From: Corynebacterium glyciniphilum AJ 3170
GTDB lineage: Bacteria > Actinomycetota > Actinomycetes > Mycobacteriales > Mycobacteriaceae
Reading direction: 5' to 3'
Assembly: GCF_000626675.1 (NCBI RefSeq)
Contig: NZ_CP006842.1
Location: 2,666,001 to 2,730,000 of the forward strand
Length of the DNA stretch: 64,000 nucleotides
Under the pieces are notes generated by a model that worked only from the letters and a program-made list of their open reading frames with translations, had not been told where the DNA came from and did no database searches. The stretch's first letter is position 1, and every line of letters starts with the position of its first letter. A program made the position numbers and the translations under genes. This document shows, piece after piece, positions 54,007-63,031 of the stretch.

Positions 54007-55181
54007 TCCGCCTCCTGCGGCCATACCGCACGAATCCTGTCTGCGACCGCCTCCGGGGTGGTGTCGCTGATCCACGCCCCGAACGCGGATTCTGAGCCGG
54101 CGAGGAACTTCATCCGGTGCGGCGAGCGCATCAGGGAGAACAGCTGCAGGTGCAGACGTCCTTCCCCGCGCAGTGACTCGTCGTCCCCCACCAGCCGCGA
54201 CTGGACCGGCACCTGATTCCACGCGGCGATGTACGGTGTCCGCTCCACGCCCTCGAAATACCGGTCAACGGCGATGTAGAGCGGCTTGAGGATGCACGGG
54301 AGGGCCGCGCGTTCGTCCTGCGTGAGGTCGGTGAAGTCCGCGACTGCCCGGTTCGGCACCACCATGACCTCGACGGGCCACTTCGCCGCGGCCGGGACGA
54401 AGACAGTGAAGTCGTCTGTGCTGGCGATGATCCGGGTGCCGGCACGATGTTCGGCGGCCAGCACATCGTCGAAAAGGTCGCGTCCGGTGGTGCCTCGATG
54501 ATCACGTGCGCGTTCCAGGATCTGACGGGAACGCGGTGGGAGGAACGGGTAACTGTAGATCTGGCCGTGGGGATGCTGCAGTGTCACCCCGATCTCTTCG
54601 CCCCGGTTCTCGAACGGGGCGACCTGAACGACACCGTCGATCTGTGACAACGCCGCTGTACGGTGCGCCCAGGTCTCGACCACCGTGCGGATCCGGCTCA
54701 GCGGCAGGTCGCGGAAGGACAGTGCACTATCCGGGATGAAGCAGATGACCTCACACCTCGCGGCTGCCGGACGTCGCGGGACAAGATCTTCTCCGTCCAC
54801 CGCCCACGCATAATCCGCCGGGTCGTCCGGCATGGCGATCCGTGTGGAGAAGGACGGGAACCGGTTCTCGAAGACGACGACGTCATAGTCACCAGCCGGG
54901 ACCTCCGTGGGCAGGTTCCCCGGGGTGGTCGGCGCCAGCGGATTCTCGTTCGCCGGGGGCATGAACGTGCGGTTGTTGCGGTGCGCGGCATAAGTCACCC
55001 ACTGCCCGGTCAGTGGGTCGCGGCGCATCTCGGACTCGGTCACCGACCCAGGCAGGTCCCGGGAATCACGGCGTTCGCGGGTTACCCGCCCGGCGAGGAC
55101 CTCCGGGTCGTCGTCGAAGTAGATCAACTCCCGGTCGTCAGCGAGGGTGATGGGGGTGATCTTCAGCGGGTGCTCCCCCAT
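53997..55181 (-). CDS. galT: Galactose-1-phosphate uridylyltransferase
   Basis: GalT exchanges galactose-1-phosphate for glucose-1-phosphate on UDP. The 394-aa HIT-superfamily enzyme carries the nucleophile loop TLQHPHGQIYSYPF (H-P-H). It also has the N-terminal RRDPLTGQWVTYAAHRNNR segment, typical of family I. Its ATG overlaps the preceding gene's TGA (ATGA), and it overlaps galK downstream. There is no galE in the window, so UDP-galactose epimerase must be encoded elsewhere. Confidence 0.95.
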   Translation of the reverse strand: MGEHPLKITPITLADDRELIYFDDDPEVLAGRVTRERRDSRDLPGSVTESEMRRDPLTGQWVTYAAHRNNRTFMPPANENPLAPTTPGNLPTEVPAGDYDVVVFENRFPSFSTRIAMPDDPADYAWAVDGEDLVPRRPAAARCEVICFIPDSALSFRDLPLSRIRTVVETWAHRTAALSQIDGVVQVAPFENRGEEIGVTLQHPHGQIYSYPFLPPRSRQILERARDHRGTTGRDLFDDVLAAEHRAGTRIIASTDDFTVFVPAAAKWPVEVMVVPNRAVADFTDLTQDERAALPCILKPLYIAVDRYFEGVERTPYIAAWNQVPVQSRLVGDDESLRGEGRLHLQLFSLMRSPHRMKFLAGSESAFGAWISDTTPEAVADRIRAVWPQEAEWQ

Positions 55182-55504
55182 CAGGTGTCCGTCCCGGGCA
55201 ATTTGTCCTCGTCGATGAGCGATTCGTCGACGACCACCGGGTTCAGCTTCGCCCAGAGGATCAGGGCGGCGGAGACGACGAGAAGCGCGATCCCGGCCCA
55301 GACGTTGTCGATCATGGACTTCGCCTCGCCGGTGTCGGGGTTGACTCCGGGATCAAGGAACGCGGCACAGAGCAGCAGGACGACCCCGTAGATGCCGAGG
55401 AGGGCCGCGGTGACGGTCCGGATGTCGAAGGCTCCCGCCTTGTGCTTGACAGGTGCCGCCGGATCAGTGGTTGCGGTGTTCACAGGGTTCACAGTGTCGG
55501 ACAT
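55181..55504 (-). CDS. Small membrane protein coupled to the galactose symporter
   Basis: This 107-aa protein has two membrane segments (about 33-51, TAALLGIYGVVLLLCAAFL, and 70-86, AGIALLVVSAALILWAKL). The loop between them is DPGVNPDTGEAKSMIDNV, and both ends are hydrophilic and charged. It lies 32 bp after the SSS symporter and one base into galT. I do not recognise a family. It is not the DUF485 or DUF4212 type often paired with SSS transporters. Its constant-looking place suggests an accessory subunit. The long frame continuing upstream to 56035 is antisense-quality and rejected. Confidence 0.75.
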   Translation of the reverse strand: MSDTVNPVNTATTDPAAPVKHKAGAFDIRTVTAALLGIYGVVLLLCAAFLDPGVNPDTGEAKSMIDNVWAGIALLVVSAALILWAKLNPVVVDESLIDEDKLPGTDT

Positions 55505-55536
55505 TGTTCTCTCCTTTCGGTGCTGGTCAGTACGGG

Positions 55537-57189
55537 TCAGTGGAAGATGATGTTGAGGATCACGGTGATGGCGAGAGCCAGCATCCCCAGCGGGACCGTA
55601 CGGCGGTACCAGGGCAGCTTCTTCTCTTCCGGGTCCTCGAGCATGGCCTTCGGGGTCACCGACTTCACGAAACCGACGAGTTCCTTGTCGGGCTTCGGCG
55701 CCGTGAAGGAGGTGACGATCACGGACACCAGGATATCCACCGCGAACGCCAGGCCGGCGGCGACGAAAGCCGTCCCCTGTCCCGGGAGGTTCACCAACGG
55801 GTCCTCGCCGAGGGAGAGTGCCCAGAAGATGATGGCGGCGGCGGTACCGGCGACCAGGCCGGACCAGCCTGCGTGCGGGGTCATCCGCTTCCAGAACATC
55901 CCGAGCAGGAAAGTGGCGAACAGCGGGGCGTTGAAGAACCCGAACAACGTCTGCAGGTAATCCATGACATTGCCGAAGTTGTTCGCGATCAACGCGGTGC
56001 CGACGGCGATCACGGTGGCACCGACGGTCGCCCACCGTCCGACGGTGAGGTAGTAGCCGTCCTCCCTGTCCTTGACGACGTAGGCCTGCCAGAGGTCGTA
56101 GCTGAACACCGTGTTGAAGGCTGAGATATTGGCTGCCATTCCCGCCATGAACGAAGCCAGCAGCCCGGCGATGGCCACGCCCAGCAGGCCAGTCGGCAAC
56201 AGATCGCGCATCAGGTAGAGGATGGCGTCGTTCGGGGCGGCATCCCCGCCTTCGCTGTAGGCCGCCACGATGACGCCGGCGATCATGCCCGGGACGATCA
56301 CGATGAACGGGACGAACAGCTTCACGAAAGCGCCGATGATCGGGGTCTTACGCGCGGCACTGATGGAATCGGACGCCATCGCCCGCTGCACTTCCACGAA
56401 GTTGGTGGTCCAGTAGCCGAAGGACAACACGAAACCCAGCCCCAGCACAATCCCGATGACCGAGAACACCGGGCTGCTGAACCCTGACAACTCCTGCGCC
56501 GGCCACGCGTGATTCTGGAAATCCTGGACCTGCTCCTTGAGGGCACCCCAACCACCGACCCGGTTCAGGCCGATGATGGTCAACGGCGCGAGAGCGGCGA
56601 CAATGACGAAGAACTGCAGGACCTCGGTGTAGATCGAAGCAGACAGCCCGCCGAGGGTGATGTAGGAGAGCACGATCAGCGCCGCGACGATCAACGTGAC
56701 CCACAACGGCCAGCCGAGCAGGGCATTGACCACCTTGGCCAACAGCACCAGGTTGACCCCGGCGATGAGCAGCTGGGCGACGGCGAAGGACACGGCGTTG
56801 ACCAGGTGTGCGCCGTTGCCGAAACGACGCCGCATGAACTCCGGCACCGAACGGACCTTCGAACCGTAGTAGAAGGGCATCATCACGATGCCGAGGAAGA
56901 TCATCGCCGGCACGGCGCCGATCCAGAAGTAGTGCATGGTCTGCAGGCCGTACTCGACACCGTTCGCGGACATGCCGATGATCTCGACGGCACCGAGGTT
57001 GGCGGCGACGAACGCCAGCCCGGTCACCCAGGCGGGCAGACCACGCCCGGAGAGGAAGAAGTCGATGGAGCTGGAGACCCTGCGTTTCGCCGCCCAGCCG
57101 ATGCCGAGGACGAAGATGAAGAACAGGGCGACCAGCGCGTAGTCCACCCAGCTCGCGTCGAGCCGGAGGACGTTCTGTGCGGTCTCCAT
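55537..57189 (-). CDS. Sodium:solute symporter (SSS family), probable galactose transporter
   Basis: This 550-aa transporter has some 13-14 membrane segments. It has the SSS start VDYALVALFFIFVLGIGWAAKRR, SSSIDFFLSGRGLPAWVTGLAFVAANLGAVEIIG in pieces, and the sodium-site helix SYITLGGLSASIYTEVLQFFVI. Length and motif spacing are close to the SGLT-like branch. Its place between galM and galT makes sodium-coupled galactose uptake the best inference. The start is ATG 57189, 45 bp after galM. Confidence 0.9.
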   Translation of the reverse strand: METAQNVLRLDASWVDYALVALFFIFVLGIGWAAKRRVSSSIDFFLSGRGLPAWVTGLAFVAANLGAVEIIGMSANGVEYGLQTMHYFWIGAVPAMIFLGIVMMPFYYGSKVRSVPEFMRRRFGNGAHLVNAVSFAVAQLLIAGVNLVLLAKVVNALLGWPLWVTLIVAALIVLSYITLGGLSASIYTEVLQFFVIVAALAPLTIIGLNRVGGWGALKEQVQDFQNHAWPAQELSGFSSPVFSVIGIVLGLGFVLSFGYWTTNFVEVQRAMASDSISAARKTPIIGAFVKLFVPFIVIVPGMIAGVIVAAYSEGGDAAPNDAILYLMRDLLPTGLLGVAIAGLLASFMAGMAANISAFNTVFSYDLWQAYVVKDREDGYYLTVGRWATVGATVIAVGTALIANNFGNVMDYLQTLFGFFNAPLFATFLLGMFWKRMTPHAGWSGLVAGTAAAIIFWALSLGEDPLVNLPGQGTAFVAAGLAFAVDILVSVIVTSFTAPKPDKELVGFVKSVTPKAMLEDPEEKKLPWYRRTVPLGMLALAITVILNIIFH

Positions 57190-57234
57190 GAGGGATGCGC
57201 TTTCTGTCGGGGTCAGGGAGGGGGTCGGTAAGAA

Positions 57235-58152
57235 TCAGTGAGGGACAAGCACGTCGAGGTGCCAGGAACAGGTCAGGCACTGCCCTGGCGGTAGGCGCGC
57301 CAGTCCGGCGCCCGAGTTCAGGGCGTCCGGAGGGGTCGTCATGGGCTCCACGGCGACAGCGCGCCCTCCCGGGCGGCCCGGATACGGCATTCCGGTCCGC
57401 ACGTCCGGCGTGAAGATCTGGAACCAGCGCAGTTCCGGGGAGGTACTGAGCACCACACCTGCCCCGTCGGGACGCGACAGTGTGAACTGCGGGTCGTCGG
57501 TCCACAGGCAGTGGTCGAGCACGCGTCCCGCAAGAGGGTTCACCAGGTGCGGGAGTATGTCGACGTCCTCCTGTTGCTCCCCGCACGGCAGACCTCGCCC
57601 ATCGAGGGGCAGGTGCAGGTGGTCCGGCACAGCCAGTGAACAGGTGTCTGTCGGTGCCCCGAGTGCCGACGGGTAGAGGTGAAATCCGCAGGCTGCCGGC
57701 ATGTCTGCCGTGCCGTCGTTACGCAGGGTCAGGTTCGCACGGAGCCCGCGGCCGGTGATGCGGTAGGCCACGGACAGGTGGATCGGCCACGGCCATCCGG
57801 GTTGCGGGCCTGGTTCGACGACGAGACAGACAGCGTCCGCGCGATGCTCCACCACCGTCCACTCCCGATCAGAGACGAAGCCGTGCAGGGCGGTCGCCCT
57901 CCCCGGTTCCGTGATGCCCAGTCGATGGCGCTGACCGTCGAAGTCGAAGGCCCCGTCCCGGGTTCGGTTCGGCCAGGGGGCGAGGACGACGTTGGCCGAC
58001 AGAGGTGCTGTGACCTGCTGATCCGGGCCGGCGTATCCCTCGAGCAACTCCTGGCCCCGCCAGGTCAGCCGCGAGGGTCCCCCTCCACGCAGTGCCAGGG
58101 TTGCGACACACTCGCCCGAGACGACCGTCACACTCGCCGGGGCAGCTGTCAT
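57235..58152 (-). CDS. galM: Aldose 1-epimerase (mutarotase)
   Basis: GalM interconverts beta- and alpha-galactose, supplying GalK. The 305-aa protein shows VVLAPWPNRTRDG, the catalytic His in TALHGFVSDREW, FHLYPSAL, and the late catalytic acid region AVEPMTTPPDALNSG. It is the first gene of the gal operon. The 64-bp upstream stretch has an AT-rich TTAAATAAA segment and AAGG...CCTT half-sites that could form the promoter and operator. The start is ATG 58152. Confidence 0.92.
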   Translation of the reverse strand: MTAAPASVTVVSGECVATLALRGGGPSRLTWRGQELLEGYAGPDQQVTAPLSANVVLAPWPNRTRDGAFDFDGQRHRLGITEPGRATALHGFVSDREWTVVEHRADAVCLVVEPGPQPGWPWPIHLSVAYRITGRGLRANLTLRNDGTADMPAACGFHLYPSALGAPTDTCSLAVPDHLHLPLDGRGLPCGEQQEDVDILPHLVNPLAGRVLDHCLWTDDPQFTLSRPDGAGVVLSTSPELRWFQIFTPDVRTGMPYPGRPGGRAVAVEPMTTPPDALNSGAGLARLPPGQCLTCSWHLDVLVPH

Positions 58153-58216
58153 TCAGCTCACACTAGTCCAGTTTATTTAAGGAAGGAACCTTTCATCCCC
58201 GATGCCGCCTCCCACT

Positions 58217-58278
58217 GCAGGACACCAGGTTTATGTCGGTTTCGCCCCCTCCCGGCCGACACTACCCTGGGGTCCGGC
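58217..58278 (-). repeat. 62-bp palindrome B, between prfB and galM
   Basis: This is the homologue of palindrome A, with the same length and orientation. It lies 47 bp past the prfB stop and 64 bp before the galM start. Shared segments are ATGTCGGT and GGGGTCC. It may terminate prfB. With palindrome A it exactly brackets the gal operon. Confidence 0.75.
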
Positions 58279-58325
58279 GGGGACGCCCCCGCGCCCCGCA
58301 TGTCCCCTACGATCCGGTGTCTCGC

Positions 58326-59450
58326 CTACGCCCCGTCGCCCTGCTGCTCCGCCATCCGCCAGCGGATCCCGGCTTCGAGCAACCCGTCAATGCCACCGTC
58401 GAGCACCTTGGACGGGTCGTTGACCTCGAAGTTCGTCCGCAGGTCCTTGACCATCTGGTACGGGTGCAGGACATAGGAGCGCATCTGGTTACCCCAGGAG
58501 TTCGAGCCGTCGCCGCGCAGGGCGTCCATTTCGGCGGCCTCCTCCTGACGCTTGCGCTCGAGCAGCTTCGCAGCGAGGACGCGCATGGCCGACGCCTTGT
58601 TCTGAATCTGCGACTTCTCGTTCTGGCAGGTCACCACAATGCCGGTGGGAATGTGGGTCAGCCGCACCGCCGAATCGGTGGTGTTCACCGACTGGCCGCC
58701 AGGGCCGGACGACCGGTAGACGTCCACCCGCACATCATTGTCGTCGATGTCGACGTGGTCAGAGGTCTCCACCACCGGCAGGACCTCCACCTCAGCGAAG
58801 GAGGTCTGACGGCGCCCCTGGTTGTCGAAGGGACTGATGCGCACCAGGCGATGGGTGCCCTGCTCCACCGACAGGGTGCCGTACATGTAGTCGCCGTGGA
58901 CGACAAAGGTCGCGGACTTGATGCCGGCCTCTTCGGCGTAGGAGATGTCGTAGACCTCAACCTTGTGCCCGCTCTTCTCCGCCCAGCGGGTGTACATGCG
59001 CATGAGCATCTCCGCCCAGTCCGCGGCGTCCACGCCGCCAGCGGCGGAACGGATGTTCACCACCGCCTCGCGTGAATCGTATTCGCCGGAAAGCATGGTC
59101 GTGACCTCGAGGGAGTCGATCTCCTCACGCAGGTCGGCAAGCTCGGTCTCAGCGAGTTCGGCGGCCTCGGCGGCGTCATCCCCCTCAGATTCCTCAGCCA
59201 TCTCGTACATCACGGGCAGGTCATTGAGTCGGTCGCGCAGGCCACGCACCTTCTTCAGACGCGCCTGGACGTGGCTGAGCTGACTGGTGATCTGCTGGGC
59301 GTGGTCGGGGTCGTCCCACAGGGACGGGTCGGCGGCCTGGTCCTCGAGTTCGCGCGCGCGGGACTCCAGCTCATCAAGGTCGAGCACCTTTTCGATGGTG
59401 GTGAGGGTGGAGTCGAGGTCATCGATCGCGGAGATCACATCGGGCTGCAT
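58326..59450 (-). CDS. prfB: Peptide chain release factor 2
   Basis: RF2 ends translation at UGA and UAA. The 374-aa protein has the stop-recognition tripeptide SPF ([13 protein letters not shown]) and the catalytic GGQ ([14 protein letters not shown]). It is one continuous frame from ATG 59450, so the programmed frameshift used by many bacteria is absent, as in other actinomycetes. In related genomes ftsE follows it directly. Here the gal operon follows instead. Confidence 0.96.
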   Translation of the reverse strand: MQPDVISAIDDLDSTLTTIEKVLDLDELESRARELEDQAADPSLWDDPDHAQQITSQLSHVQARLKKVRGLRDRLNDLPVMYEMAEESEGDDAAEAAELAETELADLREEIDSLEVTTMLSGEYDSREAVVNIRSAAGGVDAADWAEMLMRMYTRWAEKSGHKVEVYDISYAEEAGIKSATFVVHGDYMYGTLSVEQGTHRLVRISPFDNQGRRQTSFAEVEVLPVVETSDHVDIDDNDVRVDVYRSSGPGGQSVNTTDSAVRLTHIPTGIVVTCQNEKSQIQNKASAMRVLAAKLLERKRQEEAAEMDALRGDGSNSWGNQMRSYVLHPYQMVKDLRTNFEVNDPSKVLDGGIDGLLEAGIRWRMAEQQGDGA

Positions 59451-59512
59451 GGTCGTCCAGTCTACTCACCCCAGGGGCGGTACCCGGGCCACACCCCGTG
59501 CACAATAGATGC

Positions 59513-60358
59513 ATGAACTCCCCCATCCCCGCGGACGCCCTGCAGGCCATCACGAAGACGTTCATCATCTCGCACGACCGGGACGACGACGGCACCCTCG
59601 CCCAGGCGTTGGTGTACAACGCCGGGCGACTGGCCTGGCGGATGCGGGAAGCGGGTGTCACCACCGAGTTCAAGACGTCGGTCTCCGACGTGGTGACGGC
59701 GGCGGACCGCGCGGCCGAAGACTTCGTCGCCGAGGCGCTGCGCACGCTACGCCCGCAGGACGGCCTGCTCGGCGAGGAGGGCACGTCCGCACCGTCGGAA
59801 TCAGGTCGCACCTGGGTGATCGACCCGGTGGACGGCACATACAACTTCACCACCGGCTCCGACTACTGGTGCTCGGCCCTGGCGCTGGTCGACGGCGATC
59901 CCGAGGATCCGGAGAAGCTGCACTTCGGCGCGGTCCACCGTCCGGCAATGGGGTACACCTGGTTCGGCGGGCCGGACCTGCCCACCACGCTGGACGGCAC
60001 GCCGGTCGGCACGCTGCCGGACCTCCCCCCGGAGAAGTCCTGTCTGAGCGGCTACCTGCACCCCACGGACATCGCGACCCCGGAGCTGAACCGTGTGTTC
60101 ACCGGCACGGTGAAGGACTTTGCGACGGTGCGGTTCAATGGGTCGGCGTCGGTGGACATGGCCGGGGTGGCGTCAGGCAATGCGGGCTGCTGGTTCCAGC
60201 ACAGCGTCCTGCCGTGGGACCTGCTGCCCGGGCGAGCATTGATCGAGGGCGCGGGCGGCCGTTGTGAACGCGTCAGCGCCGGCGGCAAACGGTGGTCGGT
60301 GGCAGGCTCCCCCTCCAGTGTCGGTCACGTGGTGGAGAACCTATCCTTGGAGCCATGA
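59513..60358 (+). CDS. Inositol monophosphatase-family phosphatase
   Basis: This 281-aa protein has the metal-binding motifs of the family: LLGEEGTS (Glu) and [15 protein letters not shown] (the DPxDGT loop). Near the end is [17 protein letters not shown] (WD). It is followed at once by a second family member (ATGA overlap). Inositol-1-phosphate is a possible substrate, since actinomycetes make inositol for mycothiol and phosphatidylinositol, but this is unproven. The ATG at 59513 lies seven bases after CACAAT, so the message may be leaderless. Confidence 0.85.
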   Translation: MNSPIPADALQAITKTFIISHDRDDDGTLAQALVYNAGRLAWRMREAGVTTEFKTSVSDVVTAADRAAEDFVAEALRTLRPQDGLLGEEGTSAPSESGRTWVIDPVDGTYNFTTGSDYWCSALALVDGDPEDPEKLHFGAVHRPAMGYTWFGGPDLPTTLDGTPVGTLPDLPPEKSCLSGYLHPTDIATPELNRVFTGTVKDFATVRFNGSASVDMAGVASGNAGCWFQHSVLPWDLLPGRALIEGAGGRCERVSAGGKRWSVAGSPSSVGHVVENLSLEP

Positions 60359-61188
60359 GTGCACCCACGTCTGACTGCCCCGACTATTCTGACGACCTGA
60401 CCCTGGCGCTGTACCTCGCCGACGTCGCCGACAAGGTCACCATGGACCGTTTCGGGGCGGGCGATCTGGAGATCACCACGAAACCGGACTTGACCCCGGT
60501 GTCCGACGCTGACACCGAGGTGGAGCGGCAGCTGCGCGAGATCCTGTCGACCCGCCGTCCCGACGACGCCGTGCTCGGCGAGGAATTCGGTGGGGACACC
60601 GGGGACGCAACGAGGACGGGCCGGCAGTGGGTCATCGACCCGATCGACGGGACGAAGAACTTCGTCCGCGGGGTGCCCGTGTGGGCGACACTGATCTCAC
60701 TGGTCATTGACGGGACGCCCGTCGTCGGCGTGGTTTCCGCACCCGGCCTCGCGCGACGGTGGTGGGCCGCCGAGCAGATGGGCGCGTGGGCCGTCTTCAA
60801 CACGGGCGAGGCACGCAGGATCTCGGTGTCGAAGGTCTCCGATATCGCGGACTCCTCGATCTCACTGTCCTCGTTGGAGGGGTGGAAGAAGGTAGGACGC
60901 CGCGATGAACTCATCGCACTGACGGACGCAGCATGGCGACTGCGGGGCTACGGGGATTTCTGGTCCTACTGCATGGTCGCCGAGGGGACAGTGGATATCG
61001 CCGCCGAGCCGGAAGTCAACCTCTGGGACCTGGCGGCCCTGGACATTCTCGTCCGCGAGGCCGGTGGTCAGTTCACCGCCCTCGACGGCACGCCGGGCCC
61101 CCACGACGGCTCCGCGGTGGCGAGCAACGGACTGCTGCAGGAGCGGGTGCTGTCCGCACTGGATGCAGGGCAGAACCCTGCCACCTGA
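60355..61188 (+). CDS. hisN: Histidinol-phosphate phosphatase, HisN-like
   Basis: This 277-aa inositol-monophosphatase-fold enzyme has [34 protein letters not shown], and [19 protein letters not shown]. The KNFVRG(V/I)PVWATL loop is typical of actinobacterial HisN, which removes phosphate from histidinol phosphate. The neighbourhood (prfB and a second IMPase) is where hisN lies in C. glutamicum. The start is ATG 60355, overlapping the previous stop. The longer frame from 60292 is not used. Confidence 0.85.
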   Translation: MSAPTSDCPDYSDDLTLALYLADVADKVTMDRFGAGDLEITTKPDLTPVSDADTEVERQLREILSTRRPDDAVLGEEFGGDTGDATRTGRQWVIDPIDGTKNFVRGVPVWATLISLVIDGTPVVGVVSAPGLARRWWAAEQMGAWAVFNTGEARRISVSKVSDIADSSISLSSLEGWKKVGRRDELIALTDAAWRLRGYGDFWSYCMVAEGTVDIAAEPEVNLWDLAALDILVREAGGQFTALDGTPGPHDGSAVASNGLLQERVLSALDAGQNPAT

Positions 61189-61251
61189 TTTTCCGCTACC
61201 GTGGGCAGGGACAACGAATACAGACACCGGATTCTCGAAAGGGCGACACCT

Positions 61252-62955
61252 GTGACTTTCACCGTCCCGAACCCCACCCCTGTGACGAAGACGCCGGAGT
61301 GGCAGGCTCTGGTCGCCCATGCGACACGTTTTAAGGGAACCACGCTGAAGGACCTGTTCCGGGAGGACCCGGGCCGGGCGGGTGACATGACGTTCGAGGT
61401 CGGCCCGCTGCACGTGGATCTCTCGAAGAACCTCGCCGACGAGAACACCGTGCGCCTGCTGCTCAATGTGGCGCGGGCGAAGGGGATCGAGGATTATCGT
61501 CAGGCGTTGTTCAATGGCGAGCACGTCAACACCACGGAGGACCGTGCGGCACTGCACACGGGTCTGCGCGTGCCGATTGACCAGGACCTCAGCGTCGACG
61601 GTCAGGATGTCGCCGAGGACGTCCACCACACCCTCGACCGGATGCGCGGACTCGCCAAGGCGTTGCGCAGCGGCGACTGGCGGGGGGCGACCAACCACAC
61701 GATCAAGAACGTGGTGAACATCGGCATCGGCGGCTCTGACCTCGGCCCCTCGATGGCGGCACAGGCACTGCGCCCCTACTGCACCGCCGGGATCACCCCG
61801 TACTTCGTCTCGAACGTCGACCCGGCGGACATCACCGCCACCCTCGACGGTCTTGACCCGGCATCCACCCTCTTCGTCGTCTCTTCGAAGACGTTCACGA
61901 CCTCGGAGACCCTGGCCAATGCACACAGTGCGAAACGGTGGCTGCTCGATGGCCTCAAACGGCTCGGCGTCGACACCTCCGACGACGCGGTGGTGAACGA
62001 CGCTGTCGCCAAGCACTTCGTCGCCGTGTCGACGAACGCCGAGGAGGTCGCGAAGTTCGGCATCGACACCCGCAACATGTTCGGTTTCTGGGACTGGGTC
62101 GGTGGCCGGTTCTCGGTGGACTCGGCGATCGGGCTGTCACTGATGGCGGCGATCGGGCCGCGGGACTTCATGGAGTTCGTCGCCGGTTTCCACGACGTGG
62201 ACAACCACTTCTACTCCGAGCCGCTGGAGATGAACGCGCCGGTGCTGATGGGCCTGTTCGGGGTCTGGTACACCTCGGTACTGAACTCCCAGTCGCATGT
62301 GGTCCTCCCCTACTCGCAGGACCTCGGCCGCTTCCCCGCCTACCTCCAGCAGCTGATGATGGAGTCCAACGGCAAGTCGGTGCGTCTCGACGGCGAGCTC
62401 ACCACCGCCGAGACCGGTGAGGTCTACTGGGGCGAAGCCGGCACCAACGGCCAGCACGCCTTCATGCAGCTGATCCACCAGGGCACCCACCTCATCCCGG
62501 CGGACTTCATCGGCTTCGTCAACCCGCACACCGACCACCGGAGCTCCGACGGGGAGACCAGCATGCACGACATGCTGCTGTCGAACTTCCTCGCCCAGTC
62601 GCGTGTCATGGCCTTCGGCCGGACCGCCGAGGAACTGCGCGAGGCGGGTGTGGACGAGAAACTCGTCCCGCACAAGGTCATGCCGGGCAATCGCCCGTCC
62701 AGCACGATCATCGCCGACAAGCTGACCCCGCGTACCTTGGGCTCGTTGATCGCACTCTACGAGCACATCTGCTTCGTGCAGGGTGTGGTCTGGGGCATCA
62801 ACAGCTTCGACCAGTGGGGGGTCGAGCTGGGCAAGAAGCAGGCGAATGAACTGCTCCCGCTGCTGGGCAACAACACCGACTCCTCAGATGTGGACACCGG
62901 GGACCCGTCGACGGATTCGCTGCTGCGCCACATCCTGCGCAACCGGAAGCGGTAG
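61252..62955 (+). CDS. pgi: Glucose-6-phosphate isomerase
   Basis: Pgi interconverts glucose-6-phosphate and fructose-6-phosphate. The 567-aa protein has the two family signatures. Their core segments are [20 protein letters not shown] with [15 protein letters not shown], and later [19 protein letters not shown]. It also has the catalytic Glu/His region [13 protein letters not shown] ... [16 protein letters not shown]. The start is GTG 61252 with AAAGGG nine bases upstream. It is 63 bp after hisN and ends before a long inverted repeat. Confidence 0.97.
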   Translation: MTFTVPNPTPVTKTPEWQALVAHATRFKGTTLKDLFREDPGRAGDMTFEVGPLHVDLSKNLADENTVRLLLNVARAKGIEDYRQALFNGEHVNTTEDRAALHTGLRVPIDQDLSVDGQDVAEDVHHTLDRMRGLAKALRSGDWRGATNHTIKNVVNIGIGGSDLGPSMAAQALRPYCTAGITPYFVSNVDPADITATLDGLDPASTLFVVSSKTFTTSETLANAHSAKRWLLDGLKRLGVDTSDDAVVNDAVAKHFVAVSTNAEEVAKFGIDTRNMFGFWDWVGGRFSVDSAIGLSLMAAIGPRDFMEFVAGFHDVDNHFYSEPLEMNAPVLMGLFGVWYTSVLNSQSHVVLPYSQDLGRFPAYLQQLMMESNGKSVRLDGELTTAETGEVYWGEAGTNGQHAFMQLIHQGTHLIPADFIGFVNPHTDHRSSDGETSMHDMLLSNFLAQSRVMAFGRTAEELREAGVDEKLVPHKVMPGNRPSSTIIADKLTPRTLGSLIALYEHICFVQGVVWGINSFDQWGVELGKKQANELLPLLGNNTDSSDVDTGDPSTDSLLRHILRNRKR

Positions 62956-62967
62956 GTCTGCACTCGT

Positions 62968-63031
62968 CCTGAGGCCCCGGGGCATTGTTGGTTTCTCTCC
63001 AGGAAAACCAACAATGCCCCGGGGCCTCAGG
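62968..63031. terminator. Perfect 27-bp inverted repeat after pgi
   Basis: The 27-nt arms (62968-62994 and 63005-63031) pair perfectly around a 10-nt loop. It lies 12 bp after the pgi stop and contains the stop codon of the convergent DUF559-type gene, so it can end both. Its inner 50 bp are homologous to the putA terminator. Confidence 0.85.

Noticed and set aside
55181..56035. 284-codon minus frame containing the small membrane protein
   Set aside because: Only the last 107 codons (from ATG 55504) look like protein. The rest overlaps the symporter gene in another frame.
42802..58325. Prophage or transposon explaining the prfB-ftsE insertion
   Set aside because: No integrase, transposase, phage gene or attachment-site duplication was found. 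Only homologous palindromes around the gal operon were seen.
58326..59450. Programmed frameshift in prfB
   Set aside because: The gene reads as one continuous frame to a normal RF2 length; no in-frame TGA or slippery site is seen near the start.
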